DNA from: an uncultured Anaerolineales bacterium
Lineage (GTDB): Bacteria > Chloroflexota > Anaerolineae > Anaerolineales > Villigracilaceae
Assembly: GCA_937960595.1 (NCBI GenBank)
Contig: CALGPL010000077.1
Location: 1-33,514, forward strand
Length of the DNA stretch: 33,514 nucleotides
Direction of reading: 5' to 3'
The notes beneath the pieces are model-generated. The model was not told the origin of the DNA, did not search any database, and saw only the letters and a list, made by a program, of their open reading frames with translations. Positions 24,115 through 31,830 of the stretch are shown in pieces. Position 1 is the stretch's first letter; each line of letters starts with the position of its first letter. Both the position numbers and the translations under genes were made by a program.

Positions 24115-25227
24115 TCAGGGGCCGTTGCGCAGCGTCAGGGTGTAGCGGCAGTAGCGCAGCGAGTCCGTTTCGGCGATCTGCAGGCGCATTTGAACGGCTG
24201 CGCCCGTGGACAGGCGGATCGGCCACCGAAAGGTTCCGCAGGTCGGGGCAGGAACTCCGGCCAGAGGAGCGCCGGCCTGCCAGAATTCGACCGTCAGCGT
24301 GGCGTTGCCCTCACAGGCCAGGCTGACATAGAGCCAGGCTTCGGGGCCGTTGGCAAAAGGGGTAAACTCGATCCAGTCCTCCAGGTCGCCTTGTGGGAAG
24401 GAGAGGTCGCTGGTGTAGGTGAATTGGCGGACGCCGCCGGGCGTAAACGCGACCTGGACGGCGGGGCGGACGAGCGAGTCGCCGTCAGCGGCGGCGGGGC
24501 CGACCGTGGGGGTGAGCGTGGCCGCCAGCGGGGTGGGGCGGTCGGGCAGGGGGGTGATGGGCGTGCCGGAGGCGTTGACCAGCGGCAGGCCGGCGAGGTC
24601 GTCGGTTTGGAGGTAGGCGGTCGTCACCCAGCCGCGGCCGTTGGGGGCAGCGGGAAACTCGATCTGCGCCCAGGTGCCGGTCTCGTTGCGGCCGGTCAGG
24701 GTCACCACGCTGCCGGCCTCGAGCGTGCCGAGTACCTCATAGGTGGTGGCCGGGCCGCTGCGCACGTTCAGACGCTGGCTGAGGCGGGCGGTCGGACCGG
24801 AGGGGGTGGAGGTGGGGGTGACCAGGGAGATGACCGGCAGACGGTCGGCGTCGGCCACCTGGACGTAGGCGGCCGCCACCCAGCCGCGTCCGTCTGGTCC
24901 GCTCGCAAAGAGGATGGCGTACCACGAGCCGGTCTCGTCGCGGCCCACGATCTGGACGGTTTGGCCGGCCTCCACCAGCCCAAGAGGGGGCTGCCCGGTG
25001 GACGGCCCGGCGCGGACGTTGAGCCGCGTCGTCGTCACCCCCTCCAGGGGGACCGGGCTGGGGGTAGGGGACAACTCGAGGGGCGGCAGGGTGGGCGTGA
25101 CCGGCGGCGTGGCCGAGAACGAAGGGGAGGCGACGGTCGGCGTTGGGGTCGCCTGTGGAGTTGTCCTGCCTGTGCATGCACCCGCCAGAAAGGCCAGCGC
25201 CACAAACAGGAACAAAGACTTTTTCAT
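24115..25227 (-). CDS. Lipoprotein with two bacterial SH3 (SH3b) domains
   Basis: 370 residues. Signal peptide MKKSLFLFVALAFLAGAC with lipobox Cys18, a Thr/Pro spacer, then two SH3b repeats: RLNVRAGPSTGQPPLG to DGRGWVAAAYVQV and RLNVRSGPATTYEVLG to NGRGWVTTAYLQT. Both have the LNVRxGP and GRGWV hallmarks. A third, unrecognised beta domain (~110 residues, SDLSFPQGDLEDWIEF) ends the protein. SH3b domains often bind cell-wall peptides. It follows the preceding membrane-anchored gene closely. A TTG at 25254 overlapping that gene's stop as TTGA is an alternative start, but ATG 25227 begins exactly at the signal peptide. No good ribosome site is visible for either. Confidence 0.82.
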   Translation of the reverse strand: MKKSLFLFVALAFLAGACTGRTTPQATPTPTVASPSFSATPPVTPTLPPLELSPTPSPVPLEGVTTTRLNVRAGPSTGQPPLGLVEAGQTVQIVGRDETGSWYAILFASGPDGRGWVAAAYVQVADADRLPVISLVTPTSTPSGPTARLSQRLNVRSGPATTYEVLGTLEAGSVVTLTGRNETGTWAQIEFPAAPNGRGWVTTAYLQTDDLAGLPLVNASGTPITPLPDRPTPLAATLTPTVGPAAADGDSLVRPAVQVAFTPGGVRQFTYTSDLSFPQGDLEDWIEFTPFANGPEAWLYVSLACEGNATLTVEFWQAGAPLAGVPAPTCGTFRWPIRLSTGAAVQMRLQIAETDSLRYCRYTLTLRNGP

Positions 25228-25250
25228 GCGCCAGGAGGGGGCTGCCCCTC

Positions 25251-25955
25251 TCAAGGGATGAAATCTACCGATTGGACCATCGACTGCAGTTGGTAGCGAT
25301 ACTGCGGCCAGGAGACGTCTTCGCAGATGCTGACGAAGAGGGTAATCTCCTGGTTGTGGATGACAACAGTAATGTAGACAACGGAAATGCTATTGGATGT
25401 GCCCCTGGTGCGATAGATGCCGGAGGCGGCCGGGTAGGAATCGATGGTCAGGAGACGCGGCTCTTCCATGAGCGCCTTGTTGCTGCCGAGCAGTTCGTCG
25501 CTCATATAGGCCAGGATGTCGAAGGGAGAGTTGGGGTTGACGTTGGACGGCAAATCGGAGGTGTAGATGACTTTGGCAAAAATGGCCAGCACGGCGCCGT
25601 TGCGGGGCGTGGCATTGGAATTGTCCATGACTTGCTGGGAGGAGGCAAAAAAGATTAAGTAGCCGCCGCTATCGCTTGTTTCTTCGTACACCCAGCCTTG
25701 CGGATACCAGAGGCTGAGACCTGCCCCTGGATTGGTATAGAGCATCCCGGGCGGGGTGGGGGTTGGGAAGAGCCTGCCGACGGCCGGAATCTGGTCTCTG
25801 GCGACATACAGTCCCGCGGCGGTGACCGCGCAGCACAGGCAGAGGACGAGCAGTCCGATGCCGAGGCCAATCCACAGTTTGGCGCGCGAGCGCTGCGGCG
25901 GGGGAGGCGGAGGCGGTGGCGGAGCGTAGGATGCAGGTTCCTGGAAGGTGTCCAT
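25251..25955 (-). CDS. Membrane-anchored extracytoplasmic protein of unknown function
   Basis: 234 residues. A cytoplasmic N-terminus with a run of nine prolines (residues 12-20), one membrane helix (LWIGLGIGLLVLCLCCAVTAAGL, about 27-49), then an external domain of ~170 residues. That domain starts after a PTPTPPG spacer and contains GLSLWYPQGWVYEE, reminiscent of PsbP/lipoprotein-LpqN-like 'surface density' domains (Y-P-x-G-W). No active site is recognised. AAGGAG precedes ATG 25955 and an extended -10 (TGCTAGAAT) lies about 40 bases upstream, so this is the first gene of a two-gene unit with the SH3b lipoprotein. Confidence 0.7.
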   Translation of the reverse strand: MDTFQEPASYAPPPPPPPPPQRSRAKLWIGLGIGLLVLCLCCAVTAAGLYVARDQIPAVGRLFPTPTPPGMLYTNPGAGLSLWYPQGWVYEETSDSGGYLIFFASSQQVMDNSNATPRNGAVLAIFAKVIYTSDLPSNVNPNSPFDILAYMSDELLGSNKALMEEPRLLTIDSYPAASGIYRTRGTSNSISVVYITVVIHNQEITLFVSICEDVSWPQYRYQLQSMVQSVDFIP

Positions 25956-25993
25956 TTTTCGTCTCCTTATATAGAGATCGTTCCGATGGTCTC

Positions 25994-26002
25994 ATTCTAG
26001 CA
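25994..26002 (-). promoter_or_regulatory. Extended -10 promoter for the membrane-anchored protein and SH3b genes
   Basis: TGCTAGAAT on the minus strand, with start near 25987 and a 32-base leader containing AAGGAG. It lies just downstream of the tRNA-Arg hairpin. Confidence 0.55.
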
Positions 26003-26032
26003 CAAAAAACACCCTTCTTTTTTTAACGAACG

Positions 26033-26061
26033 GGCGCCGCCGTGCAGGAGACGGCGACGCC
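26033..26061 (-). terminator. Hairpin downstream of tRNA-Arg
   Basis: An 11-pair stem (GGCGTCGCCGT/ACGGCGGCGCC, one G-U) with a 7-base loop starts 6 bases after the tRNA. The following bases (CGTTCGTT) are only weakly T-rich, so termination efficiency is uncertain. Confidence 0.5.
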
Positions 26062-26067
26062 GCGCTG

Positions 26068-26139
26068 TACCCCTGGACAGACTCGAACTGTCGCTTTCGG
26101 CTCCGGAGGCCGACGCTCTATCCACTGAGCTACAGGGGC
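26068..26139 (-). tRNA. tRNA-Arg (anticodon CCG)
   Basis: 72 bases: acceptor GCCCCTG/CAGGGGT (G1-U72 wobble), D arm GCTC/GAGC, anticodon stem TCGGC/GCCGA with loop CTCCGGA (anticodon CCG, codon CGG), T arm GACAG-TTCGAGT-CTGTC, discriminator A. CCA is not encoded, unlike the tRNA-Ser in this window. Confidence 0.95.
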
Positions 26140-26176
26140 GACGGCCGAAATTTTACCACAAAGCGCGGCGCACCGC

Positions 26177-27166
26177 TCAGACTTTCACCTGCGGCGCCAG
26201 GCGGGCCAGTTCGGCGCGCAGGTTCTGGACAGTCGCGGCGTAGCCGCCCTCGTCACCGACCTTGATGAGTTGCTGTTTCTTGTGTGCCAATTCGCCGCAG
26301 ACCTGGAAGAAGCGGGCTGTGGCGCGGTAACGTCCGCTGAAGAGGGCTGCCATCCGCGCCCCCGTCTGCCGCCAGGCGGAGCAGGCTGTCTGGTACTGCC
26401 GGGCCTGAATCAAGCCCGCGTTGACCTCCTCCAGCAGGTGCTTGCGCAGATAGGACTGCTCGTGCGCGATGGCCCACAGGGCAACCCCGCCCATGAACAG
26501 CCAGCCGGTCCAGTCAAGGAGGGTGCTGAAGGCCAGTCCGCCCAGGCCGCTGGTCAGCCCGGCCAGGGTGTTGTGAAAGGCGTGCGTGAACATGGCCACT
26601 GCCAGGCCCAGGATGGGCGCCAGGATTTTGACCGCCCAGTTGCGGTTCAGGCGCGCCAGCGCCAGTCCGATGCCGAAGAAGGCCGTGTAGAACGGATGCT
26701 GCCAGCCGACCAGGATGACGCGGATGAACCACAGGAGCATCAGCCCGCCCCAGCCGCCTTCCAGGTAGCCGTAGTTATAGATGTAGTACGAGTTTTCGGT
26801 GGCGGCAAACCCCAGGGCGGCCACCCCGGCGTAGATCATGCCATCCAGCACCGAATCGAACTCGTGGCGGAAGACCAGGAAGACGATCAGGACTGCCAGG
26901 CCTTTGAGCGTCTCCTCCACGATGGGGGCGATGATCGAAGCCGAGGTAAATTCGGCGGCGCTTTCCGAGCCGGTGAGGCTGAAGATCCCGATCGAGAAGG
27001 TGGTGTTGATGATGAACGCCGATCCGGCCGCCACGACCACCCCCCACACAAAGACGCCGCCCAGCAGCAATTTCGGCTCTTTTTCGTAGCGGTCCAGCCA
27101 GTACAAGAAATAAGCAAACAACAAAGACGCCGAGAAGCCCAGGAAGATCGAGACGAGAAAACCCAT
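26177..27166 (-). CDS. PrsW-family intramembrane metalloprotease
   Basis: 329 residues with about eight helices. The PrsW signatures are in order: the catalytic EExxK-type APIVEETLKGL near 90, FAATENSYYI near 125, GWQHPFYTAFFGIG near 160 and FTHAFHNT near 200. The glutamates and histidines are the presumed zinc-site residues. PrsW cleaves membrane anti-sigma factors (RsiW in Bacillus); no sigma or anti-sigma gene is visible here, so the substrate is unknown. A C-terminal cytoplasmic ~85 residues is helical and basic. AAGGAGG lies 8 bases before ATG 27166. The gene follows the TIGR03936-like gene by 27 bases, suggesting the same transcript. Confidence 0.88.
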   Translation of the reverse strand: MGFLVSIFLGFSASLLFAYFLYWLDRYEKEPKLLLGGVFVWGVVVAAGSAFIINTTFSIGIFSLTGSESAAEFTSASIIAPIVEETLKGLAVLIVFLVFRHEFDSVLDGMIYAGVAALGFAATENSYYIYNYGYLEGGWGGLMLLWFIRVILVGWQHPFYTAFFGIGLALARLNRNWAVKILAPILGLAVAMFTHAFHNTLAGLTSGLGGLAFSTLLDWTGWLFMGGVALWAIAHEQSYLRKHLLEEVNAGLIQARQYQTACSAWRQTGARMAALFSGRYRATARFFQVCGELAHKKQQLIKVGDEGGYAATVQNLRAELARLAPQVKV

Positions 27167-27193
27167 GGTGCGCCTCCTTGACACGCAGATGGT

Positions 27194-27817
27194 TTATTCT
27201 ATCGCAGGTTTCAGGATCAGACGAGTGCGTTCGATGCGCGTCGTTTCGGGGGGAATGCCCAATTCGTCGAGGACTTCCTCCGGCCGGCCGGTGGCGCCCT
27301 CGCCCGCCGAGAGAATCATGTCGAGCGAAGCCCCTCGACACGCCAGGGTCTGGATGAGCGGCCGCAAGTCGTAAGACTTGCCGCGCCGCTCACGCGGCAG
27401 CGTCTCTTTGGCCAGCAAATCGGCCACCCGCCGTTCCAGATCGGACCCGCCGCCTGCCTCCAGCAAAGTGACCTGGTACTCGGCCGCGGCGATTTGCGTC
27501 TGCAGCGCCGGGGCGCGTTCGGGCACCGGCTCGACGCGCAGGATGGTCAGGCCGGGGGGCGCGGCCGACTGGAGGGAGTCGGGGGGCGGGGGCGGCGAGT
27601 CGTTCGTCTCCAGCCAGATGTCCACGATCTCCTCCCGCCCGAGGAAGCCGAGCGGCAGGGCCGCCGCAATCTGGATCTTCGGCTGAGGGTGGAAACCCTG
27701 GCTGTAGGCCAGCGGCAGACCGGCCCGGCGAAGAGTCCGTTCCCAAATCTTGTGCAAGTCCAGGTGACCGGTGTAGCGCAGGGCACCGGTCTTGGCGAAG
27801 GTGATGCGCAGTCTCAT
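27194..27817 (-). CDS. TIGR03936-family radical SAM-associated protein (DUF2344)
   Basis: 207 residues. The start MRLRITFAKTGALRYTGHLDL and the following WERTLRRAGLPLAYSQGFHPQPKI are hallmarks of the family, in which the GFHP-type motif is highly conserved. In some bacteria this domain is fused to the C-terminus of a TIGR03960 radical SAM protein. Here the two are separate but in one operon, supporting a joint role, possibly RNA or ribosome related (unproven). ATG 27817 overlaps the stop of the upstream small membrane protein gene as ATGA. A longer frame upstream overlaps that gene and is not used. Confidence 0.88.
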   Translation of the reverse strand: MRLRITFAKTGALRYTGHLDLHKIWERTLRRAGLPLAYSQGFHPQPKIQIAAALPLGFLGREEIVDIWLETNDSPPPPPDSLQSAAPPGLTILRVEPVPERAPALQTQIAAAEYQVTLLEAGGGSDLERRVADLLAKETLPRERRGKSYDLRPLIQTLACRGASLDMILSAGEGATGRPEEVLDELGIPPETTRIERTRLILKPAIE

Positions 27818-28188
27818 CGCTTCGACTTTCTCAGGCGGGGGAAAACCCAGCCGCCCAGGGCGCTGAATCCGACCGCGGCCAGCATCCCGACCGGGCCGAA
27901 AACCGGCCCGGCGTCGCTGCCGGGGGCAGGTTGCAGCCGGAGGGTCAGGAGGATGGCGGCGGCGACGAGGCCCGCCGCGAGGGCCGTCCCCAGACCGTGG
28001 TAGGGACGCATCCAGCGCGCCATCAGGCCGACGGTCAGGGCCGTCAGGCACAAGAGGGGCAGCATCGTCCACCGGCCGGTGGGGACCAGCCGCCCCAGCA
28101 GGGCGTTGAAGGTCAGCATGCCCATGAAGATCAGGCAGCCGCCCGGAATGCCCACAACCATGTGCGAAAGAAGGGCTCGGATTTTCAT
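27814..28188 (-). CDS. Small four-helix membrane protein (unknown function)
   Basis: 124 residues and not recognised. Four hydrophobic segments are visible: about 8-30 (MVVGIPGGCLIFMGMLTF), 42-57 (LPLLCLTALTVGLMA), 66-84 (LGTALAAGLVAAAILLTL) and 95-115 (FGPVGMLAAVGFSALGGW). The protein ends in a basic tail RLRKSKR. It sits between the radical SAM gene and the TIGR03936-like gene, with an ATGA overlap to the latter, so it is translationally tied to that pair. No ribosome site is obvious before ATG 28188, 33 bases after the radical SAM stop. Confidence 0.7.
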   Translation of the reverse strand: MKIRALLSHMVVGIPGGCLIFMGMLTFNALLGRLVPTGRWTMLPLLCLTALTVGLMARWMRPYHGLGTALAAGLVAAAILLTLRLQPAPGSDAGPVFGPVGMLAAVGFSALGGWVFPRLRKSKR

Positions 28189-28221
28189 GGCGGCGGAGAG
28201 AGCCGGCTCACGGACGGTGGA

Positions 28222-30183
28222 TTACTGGACGCCGGACCTCGCTTTCGTTGGGCTTTTCACTTCGGGGCATTTCCAGTAGGGGCCGGGGTGGGCACGGCGT
28301 TCGTCGGCGAAGGTCGGCAGAATGCCGCAGGCGTAGCAGTTCTCGCGGCAGTCGAGGCGGGTTTGACCCTCCAGCGAGCGGCGGTAATCTTCGAGCAGAT
28401 ATTTCTTGCGCACGCCGCTGGCGATGTGATCCCAGGGGAAGATTTCGTCGGGGCGGCGCGGGCGGTGGGTGTAGAAGGCCGGGTCGAGGCCGCAGGCGGC
28501 GAAGGCGGAGGTCCAGGCCTCGAAGCGCAGTTGATCGCCCCAGGCGTCGAATTTGGCGCCGTTTTGCCAGGCGGCCAGGATGACCTCGCCCAGGCGGCGG
28601 TCGCCGCGCGAGAGCCAGGCTTCCAGGAGCGTTTCGGGCGGCTCGGTCCAGGAGAGTTTGAGGTTGCGGTCGCGCAGTTGGCGCTTGAGCAGGTCTTGTT
28701 TGAGGCGGATCTGCGCCTCGGTGTCCATCGCGGCCCATTGGAAGGGGGTGTGCGGCTTGGGGATGAAGGTGCTTACCCCGGCGTGGAGTTTGGCCCGCCC
28801 GCCGAGCGCCCGCCGCCCCTCGGCCAGGACGCGCTTGCACAAGTCGGCGATGGCCTGCACGTCCTCGAGAGTCTCTGAGGGGTGGCCGATCATGAAATAG
28901 AGTTTGAGGGTCGTCCAGCCGCGGGCATAGATTGCGCGGGCGGTGGTCAGGATTTGTTCGTCGGGGATGAATTTGTTGATGATGCGCCGCATGCGTTCGC
29001 TGGCGGCTTCGGGGGCCAGGGTGAAGCCGCCGGCGCGGCGGTCTTTCAGCCTTTCCATCAGGTCCAGCGAGACGGTGTCGATGCGCAGCGAGGGCAGTGA
29101 GACGGTCAGATGACGGCCGGCAAATTTCTCGCTGATGGCGGTCACCAGGTCGAGGATGGAGGTGTAGTCGGAGGACGAGAGCGAGAGGAGCGCCAGTTCT
29201 TCGATGCCGGTGGCTTGCAGGGCCGCCTCGGCGGCGGCGACGATTTCGTCCACGCTGCGCTCGCGCACCGGCCGGGTAATCATGCCGGCGTGACAGAATC
29301 GGCAGCCGCGCGTGCAGCCGCGCATGATCTCGATTGCCAGGCGGTTGTGGACGATGTCGATGTTGGGGACCAGGAAACGCGTCGGCGGGGGCGGCAGTTG
29401 GGCGACCATCCGCTTCAGGATGACCTGTGGCGCCTCGGGGATGTTGGGCGTCACTGCCCGAATCGTGCCGTCGTCGAAGTAGGTCACATCGTAGAAGCGC
29501 GGGACGTAGACGCCGGGGATTTTCGCCAGTTCTTTCAGTGCGTTGACACGTTTGAACGTTGGCGCGTTTGCACGTTCTGACATGTGGGCCTGCAAACCCG
29601 TAAACTTGCTAACCGTCCGACCTGCAAACTTGCCCACGGTATCCATGATCTCGTGGATGACTTCCTCTCCCTCGCCGATTACAAACGCGTCAATGAACGC
29701 GCTCATCGGCTCCGGGTTGAAGCAGGCGTGTCCACCGGCGATGACCAGCGGGTGCGAGTCGTTCCGCTCGGCCGAACGCAGCGGCAGGCCGGCCAGGTCG
29801 AGGGCGTTGAGGACGTTGGTGTAGAGCGTCTCGTAGGGCAGAGAGAAGCCGATCAGGTCGAAGTCGGCCAGGGCGTGCTTGCTTTCCAGCGAGTAGAGCG
29901 GGATGCCGTTCGCCCGCATTCTCTCTTCCATGTCGATCCAGGGGAGGTAGGCGCGTTCGGCCAGGGCGTCGGGGCGGGCGTTGACCCGGTCGTAGAGAAT
30001 CTGCAGGCCCAGGTTCGAGACGCCGATGTCGTAGATGTCGGGGAAGACGAAGACCATCCGCACGGCGGTCGACTCCCAGTCTTTGACGACCGAGTGGAGT
30101 TCTCCTCCCACGTAGCGGCCGGGCTTCTGGACGGTCAGCAGGACCCGCTCGAGGCGGGCTTCGATTTCGGCAGGCGAGAGCAT
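28222..30183 (-). CDS. TIGR03960-family B12-binding-type radical SAM protein
   Basis: 653 residues. The N-terminal ~180 residues resemble a cobalamin-binding Rossmann region (FPDIYDIGVSNLGLQIL, IGFSLPYETLYTNVL, VIAGGHACFNPEP). The radical SAM cluster is Cys290, Cys294 and Cys297 in CTRGCRFCHAG. A C-terminal Cys-rich segment (LDCRENCYACGILPTF) is typical of the family. Substrate is unknown. Residues about 183-216, just before the conserved IPGVYVPRFY, are longer than expected and encoded by the GTTTGCA-type repeat, an in-frame insertion. The ATG at 30183 has no ribosome site; a perfect extended -10 ends 7 bases upstream, so the mRNA is probably leaderless. It heads the operon with the small membrane protein, TIGR03936-like and PrsW genes. 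Confidence 0.9.
   Translation of the reverse strand: MLSPAEIEARLERVLLTVQKPGRYVGGELHSVVKDWESTAVRMVFVFPDIYDIGVSNLGLQILYDRVNARPDALAERAYLPWIDMEERMRANGIPLYSLESKHALADFDLIGFSLPYETLYTNVLNALDLAGLPLRSAERNDSHPLVIAGGHACFNPEPMSAFIDAFVIGEGEEVIHEIMDTVGKFAGRTVSKFTGLQAHMSERANAPTFKRVNALKELAKIPGVYVPRFYDVTYFDDGTIRAVTPNIPEAPQVILKRMVAQLPPPPTRFLVPNIDIVHNRLAIEIMRGCTRGCRFCHAGMITRPVRERSVDEIVAAAEAALQATGIEELALLSLSSSDYTSILDLVTAISEKFAGRHLTVSLPSLRIDTVSLDLMERLKDRRAGGFTLAPEAASERMRRIINKFIPDEQILTTARAIYARGWTTLKLYFMIGHPSETLEDVQAIADLCKRVLAEGRRALGGRAKLHAGVSTFIPKPHTPFQWAAMDTEAQIRLKQDLLKRQLRDRNLKLSWTEPPETLLEAWLSRGDRRLGEVILAAWQNGAKFDAWGDQLRFEAWTSAFAACGLDPAFYTHRPRRPDEIFPWDHIASGVRKKYLLEDYRRSLEGQTRLDCRENCYACGILPTFADERRAHPGPYWKCPEVKSPTKARSGVQ
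29543..29634. repeat. Palindromic GTTTGCA-type repeat inside the radical SAM gene
   Basis: On the plus strand the left part is made of units such as GTTGACAC, GTTTGAAC, GTTGGCGC, GTTTGCAC and GTT. The right part carries the reverse type (CTGCAAACCC, GTAAACTTGC, TAACC, CTGCAAACTTGC). It is the same unit family and head-to-head layout as 16199-16280. The coding frame is kept open. Confidence 0.65.
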
Positions 30184-30190
30184 GGACGAA

Positions 30191-30199
30191 ATTATAACA
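30191..30199 (-). promoter_or_regulatory. Perfect extended -10 promoter, leaderless radical SAM mRNA
   Basis: TGTTATAAT on the minus strand is followed by TTCGTCC and the ATG at 30183. Transcription should begin at or within a base or two of the start codon. No Shine-Dalgarno sequence is present. Confidence 0.65.
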
Positions 30200-30310
30200 A
30201 AGTTCGTCCGATTAATCGCTCTCTATTGGGGGCAACTGTTCGAAAATGAACGCAAACGAAACGTAATACACAAGGGGACTTCGTAAACGAAAAGGTCATA
30301 AAAGGATACA

Positions 30311-30350
30311 TGTGGAGGTGGAACGGATAGTCTGCCGTCCCACCTCCACA
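30311..30350 (-). terminator. Terminator of the bactofilin-like gene
   Basis: A perfect 11-bp stem TGTGGAGGTGG/CCACCTCCACA, with further inner ACGG/CCGT pairing, is followed on the minus strand by TGTATCCTTTTATG. It begins 16 bases after the stop. Confidence 0.8.
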
Positions 30351-30365
30351 GACCGAGAAAACGGC

Positions 30366-31700
30366 TCAGGCTGCTTGGCGCGCCCGCAGGAATTCGCCGC
30401 CCTGCAGCCAGAGGGCGCCCAGCCCGAACAGGACCACCAGCAGGCCGATCAGCCAGCCGATGAACGGCGCCTCGGTGACGATGGCGATCAGGACGACGCC
30501 CAGGAGCAGCGGCCAGAGGCGGTGTTCGCCCAGCCCCGGCTTGAGGGCGTTCAGGATCAGCCGCCCGATCAGGGTGCCGATCGTCACGAAAGTCAGCCAA
30601 CTCGTCACCAGGACGAAGGCGATGACCATTTCGATCAGCAGCAGCAGGCCGAGGATGGCTGCGGCTGCTGCCAGGCCGCCCAGGGTCAGCGTGGCGAAGA
30701 AGAAGGTCAGGAAAAGTGCAGCGAACAGGACGACCAGCAGGGTGAACCAGAAGGCGGCCCAGGCCACCACTCCCCAGCCCAGACTGGGCAGCGGGCGGGT
30801 TTCGATCTTGCGGCCCAGGTCGGGGACGAGGCGGGGCGTCAGCCAGGCCAGCAACAGGCCGATCAGGAGGAGGGTCGCGCTGCGGCGCAGGAGGTCCAGG
30901 AACCAGTTGCCGATTTTCTCGGCGGTGGTTGGTTGGCGCGTCTCGATGGGGAAGCGCCCGCCCTGCGGCTGTTCGATGACCGGCTCGCGGCGGGTCACCG
31001 CGCCGGCGACGACGCCGGAGGGGATGGCGAGGTCGGTCGATTGCGTATAGGTCAGGTTGCCGGCGATGCGCGCTTCGGGGTCGAGGGTCAGCCCCGGCCG
31101 GACGGAGGGGACGGTGACGCCCAGGTTGGGCATGGAGGGAAAGAAGCTGTACTCGCTGCTCGCCTCGCCGACTTCGGCGGTCAGGTCGCCGCCGATGGTG
31201 CCGCGCACTTCCAGGCCGTTGGCGCCGATGACGACGTCGTCGCCGACCTCGCCGGCCAGCAAAGCCTGGCTGCTGGCGTTCATCAGGTCGCCGGTGATGA
31301 TCGAGCCGGGACGCGCCTCGAGCGAACTGCAGCCGCTCATCAAGTCGTCGCCGATGCGGGCCTGGGGGCCGAGGAAGATGACCGCCGCGGCGAGGCGGGC
31401 GTCGTCGGCGACCTGGCCGTCGATGATGATGGTCTGGGCGGCGGCCATCAGGTCGCCCTCGACCGTGCCGTTGATGGTGATCAGGCTGGCCAAGACCACC
31501 AGATCGCCCTCGACCGTGCCGTCCAGGGTGAAGGTATCGGCCATGACGTACAGGTCATCTGCGACGACTTCGTCGGCCGCGATGACGATCTGGCTGCCCT
31601 GGCGCGTTTCGGCGGCCGCCGCCGGGGTGACGGCGCTCAACGTCAGCAGGATGGCCGCGGCCGGCAGGAGCAGGCCCTTGGAAAGGAAATGTCGGAACAT
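30366..31700 (-). CDS. Bactofilin-like polymer-forming domain protein with C-terminal membrane helices
   Basis: 444 residues. The signal peptide ends near AAAA (25-28). Residues about 35-240 form short regular beta repeats of the bactofilin/polymer-forming kind, with recurring G-x-V-x-G-D-L (DGTVEGDLVVL, NGTVEGDLMAA, PGSIITGDLMN, RGTIGGDLTAE), suggesting a right-handed beta helix on the outer side. A helix (about 270-290) and then four to six helices follow (TLLLIGLLLAWLTP, FWFTLLVVLFAALFLTF, FIGWLIGLLVVLFGLGAL). Such proteins may organise envelope sites; the specific role is unknown. AAGGAG lies 7 bases before ATG 31700. Confidence 0.82.
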   Translation of the reverse strand: MFRHFLSKGLLLPAAAILLTLSAVTPAAAAETRQGSQIVIAADEVVADDLYVMADTFTLDGTVEGDLVVLASLITINGTVEGDLMAAAQTIIIDGQVADDARLAAAVIFLGPQARIGDDLMSGCSSLEARPGSIITGDLMNASSQALLAGEVGDDVVIGANGLEVRGTIGGDLTAEVGEASSEYSFFPSMPNLGVTVPSVRPGLTLDPEARIAGNLTYTQSTDLAIPSGVVAGAVTRREPVIEQPQGGRFPIETRQPTTAEKIGNWFLDLLRRSATLLLIGLLLAWLTPRLVPDLGRKIETRPLPSLGWGVVAWAAFWFTLLVVLFAALFLTFFFATLTLGGLAAAAAILGLLLLIEMVIAFVLVTSWLTFVTIGTLIGRLILNALKPGLGEHRLWPLLLGVVLIAIVTEAPFIGWLIGLLVVLFGLGALWLQGGEFLRARQAA

Positions 31701-31773
31701 AGGTTTCTCCTTGTGGGTGTCAGCGCCGGGCGCCGACTTGGTTTTTGATTTTCATCCAGGCATACGTTGAAAA

Positions 31774-31806
31774 CGCCGCTGCGGTTTCACGCGAACCTCA
31801 GCGGCG
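31774..31806 (-). terminator. Terminator of the SDR/methyltransferase unit
   Basis: Outer stem CGCCGCTG/CAGCGGCG and inner GGTT/AACC, followed on the minus strand by TTTTCAACG. It lies 24 bases after the methyltransferase stop. Confidence 0.75.
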
Positions 31807-31830
31807 GCCGGGATGGACGGATCGGGAGAC

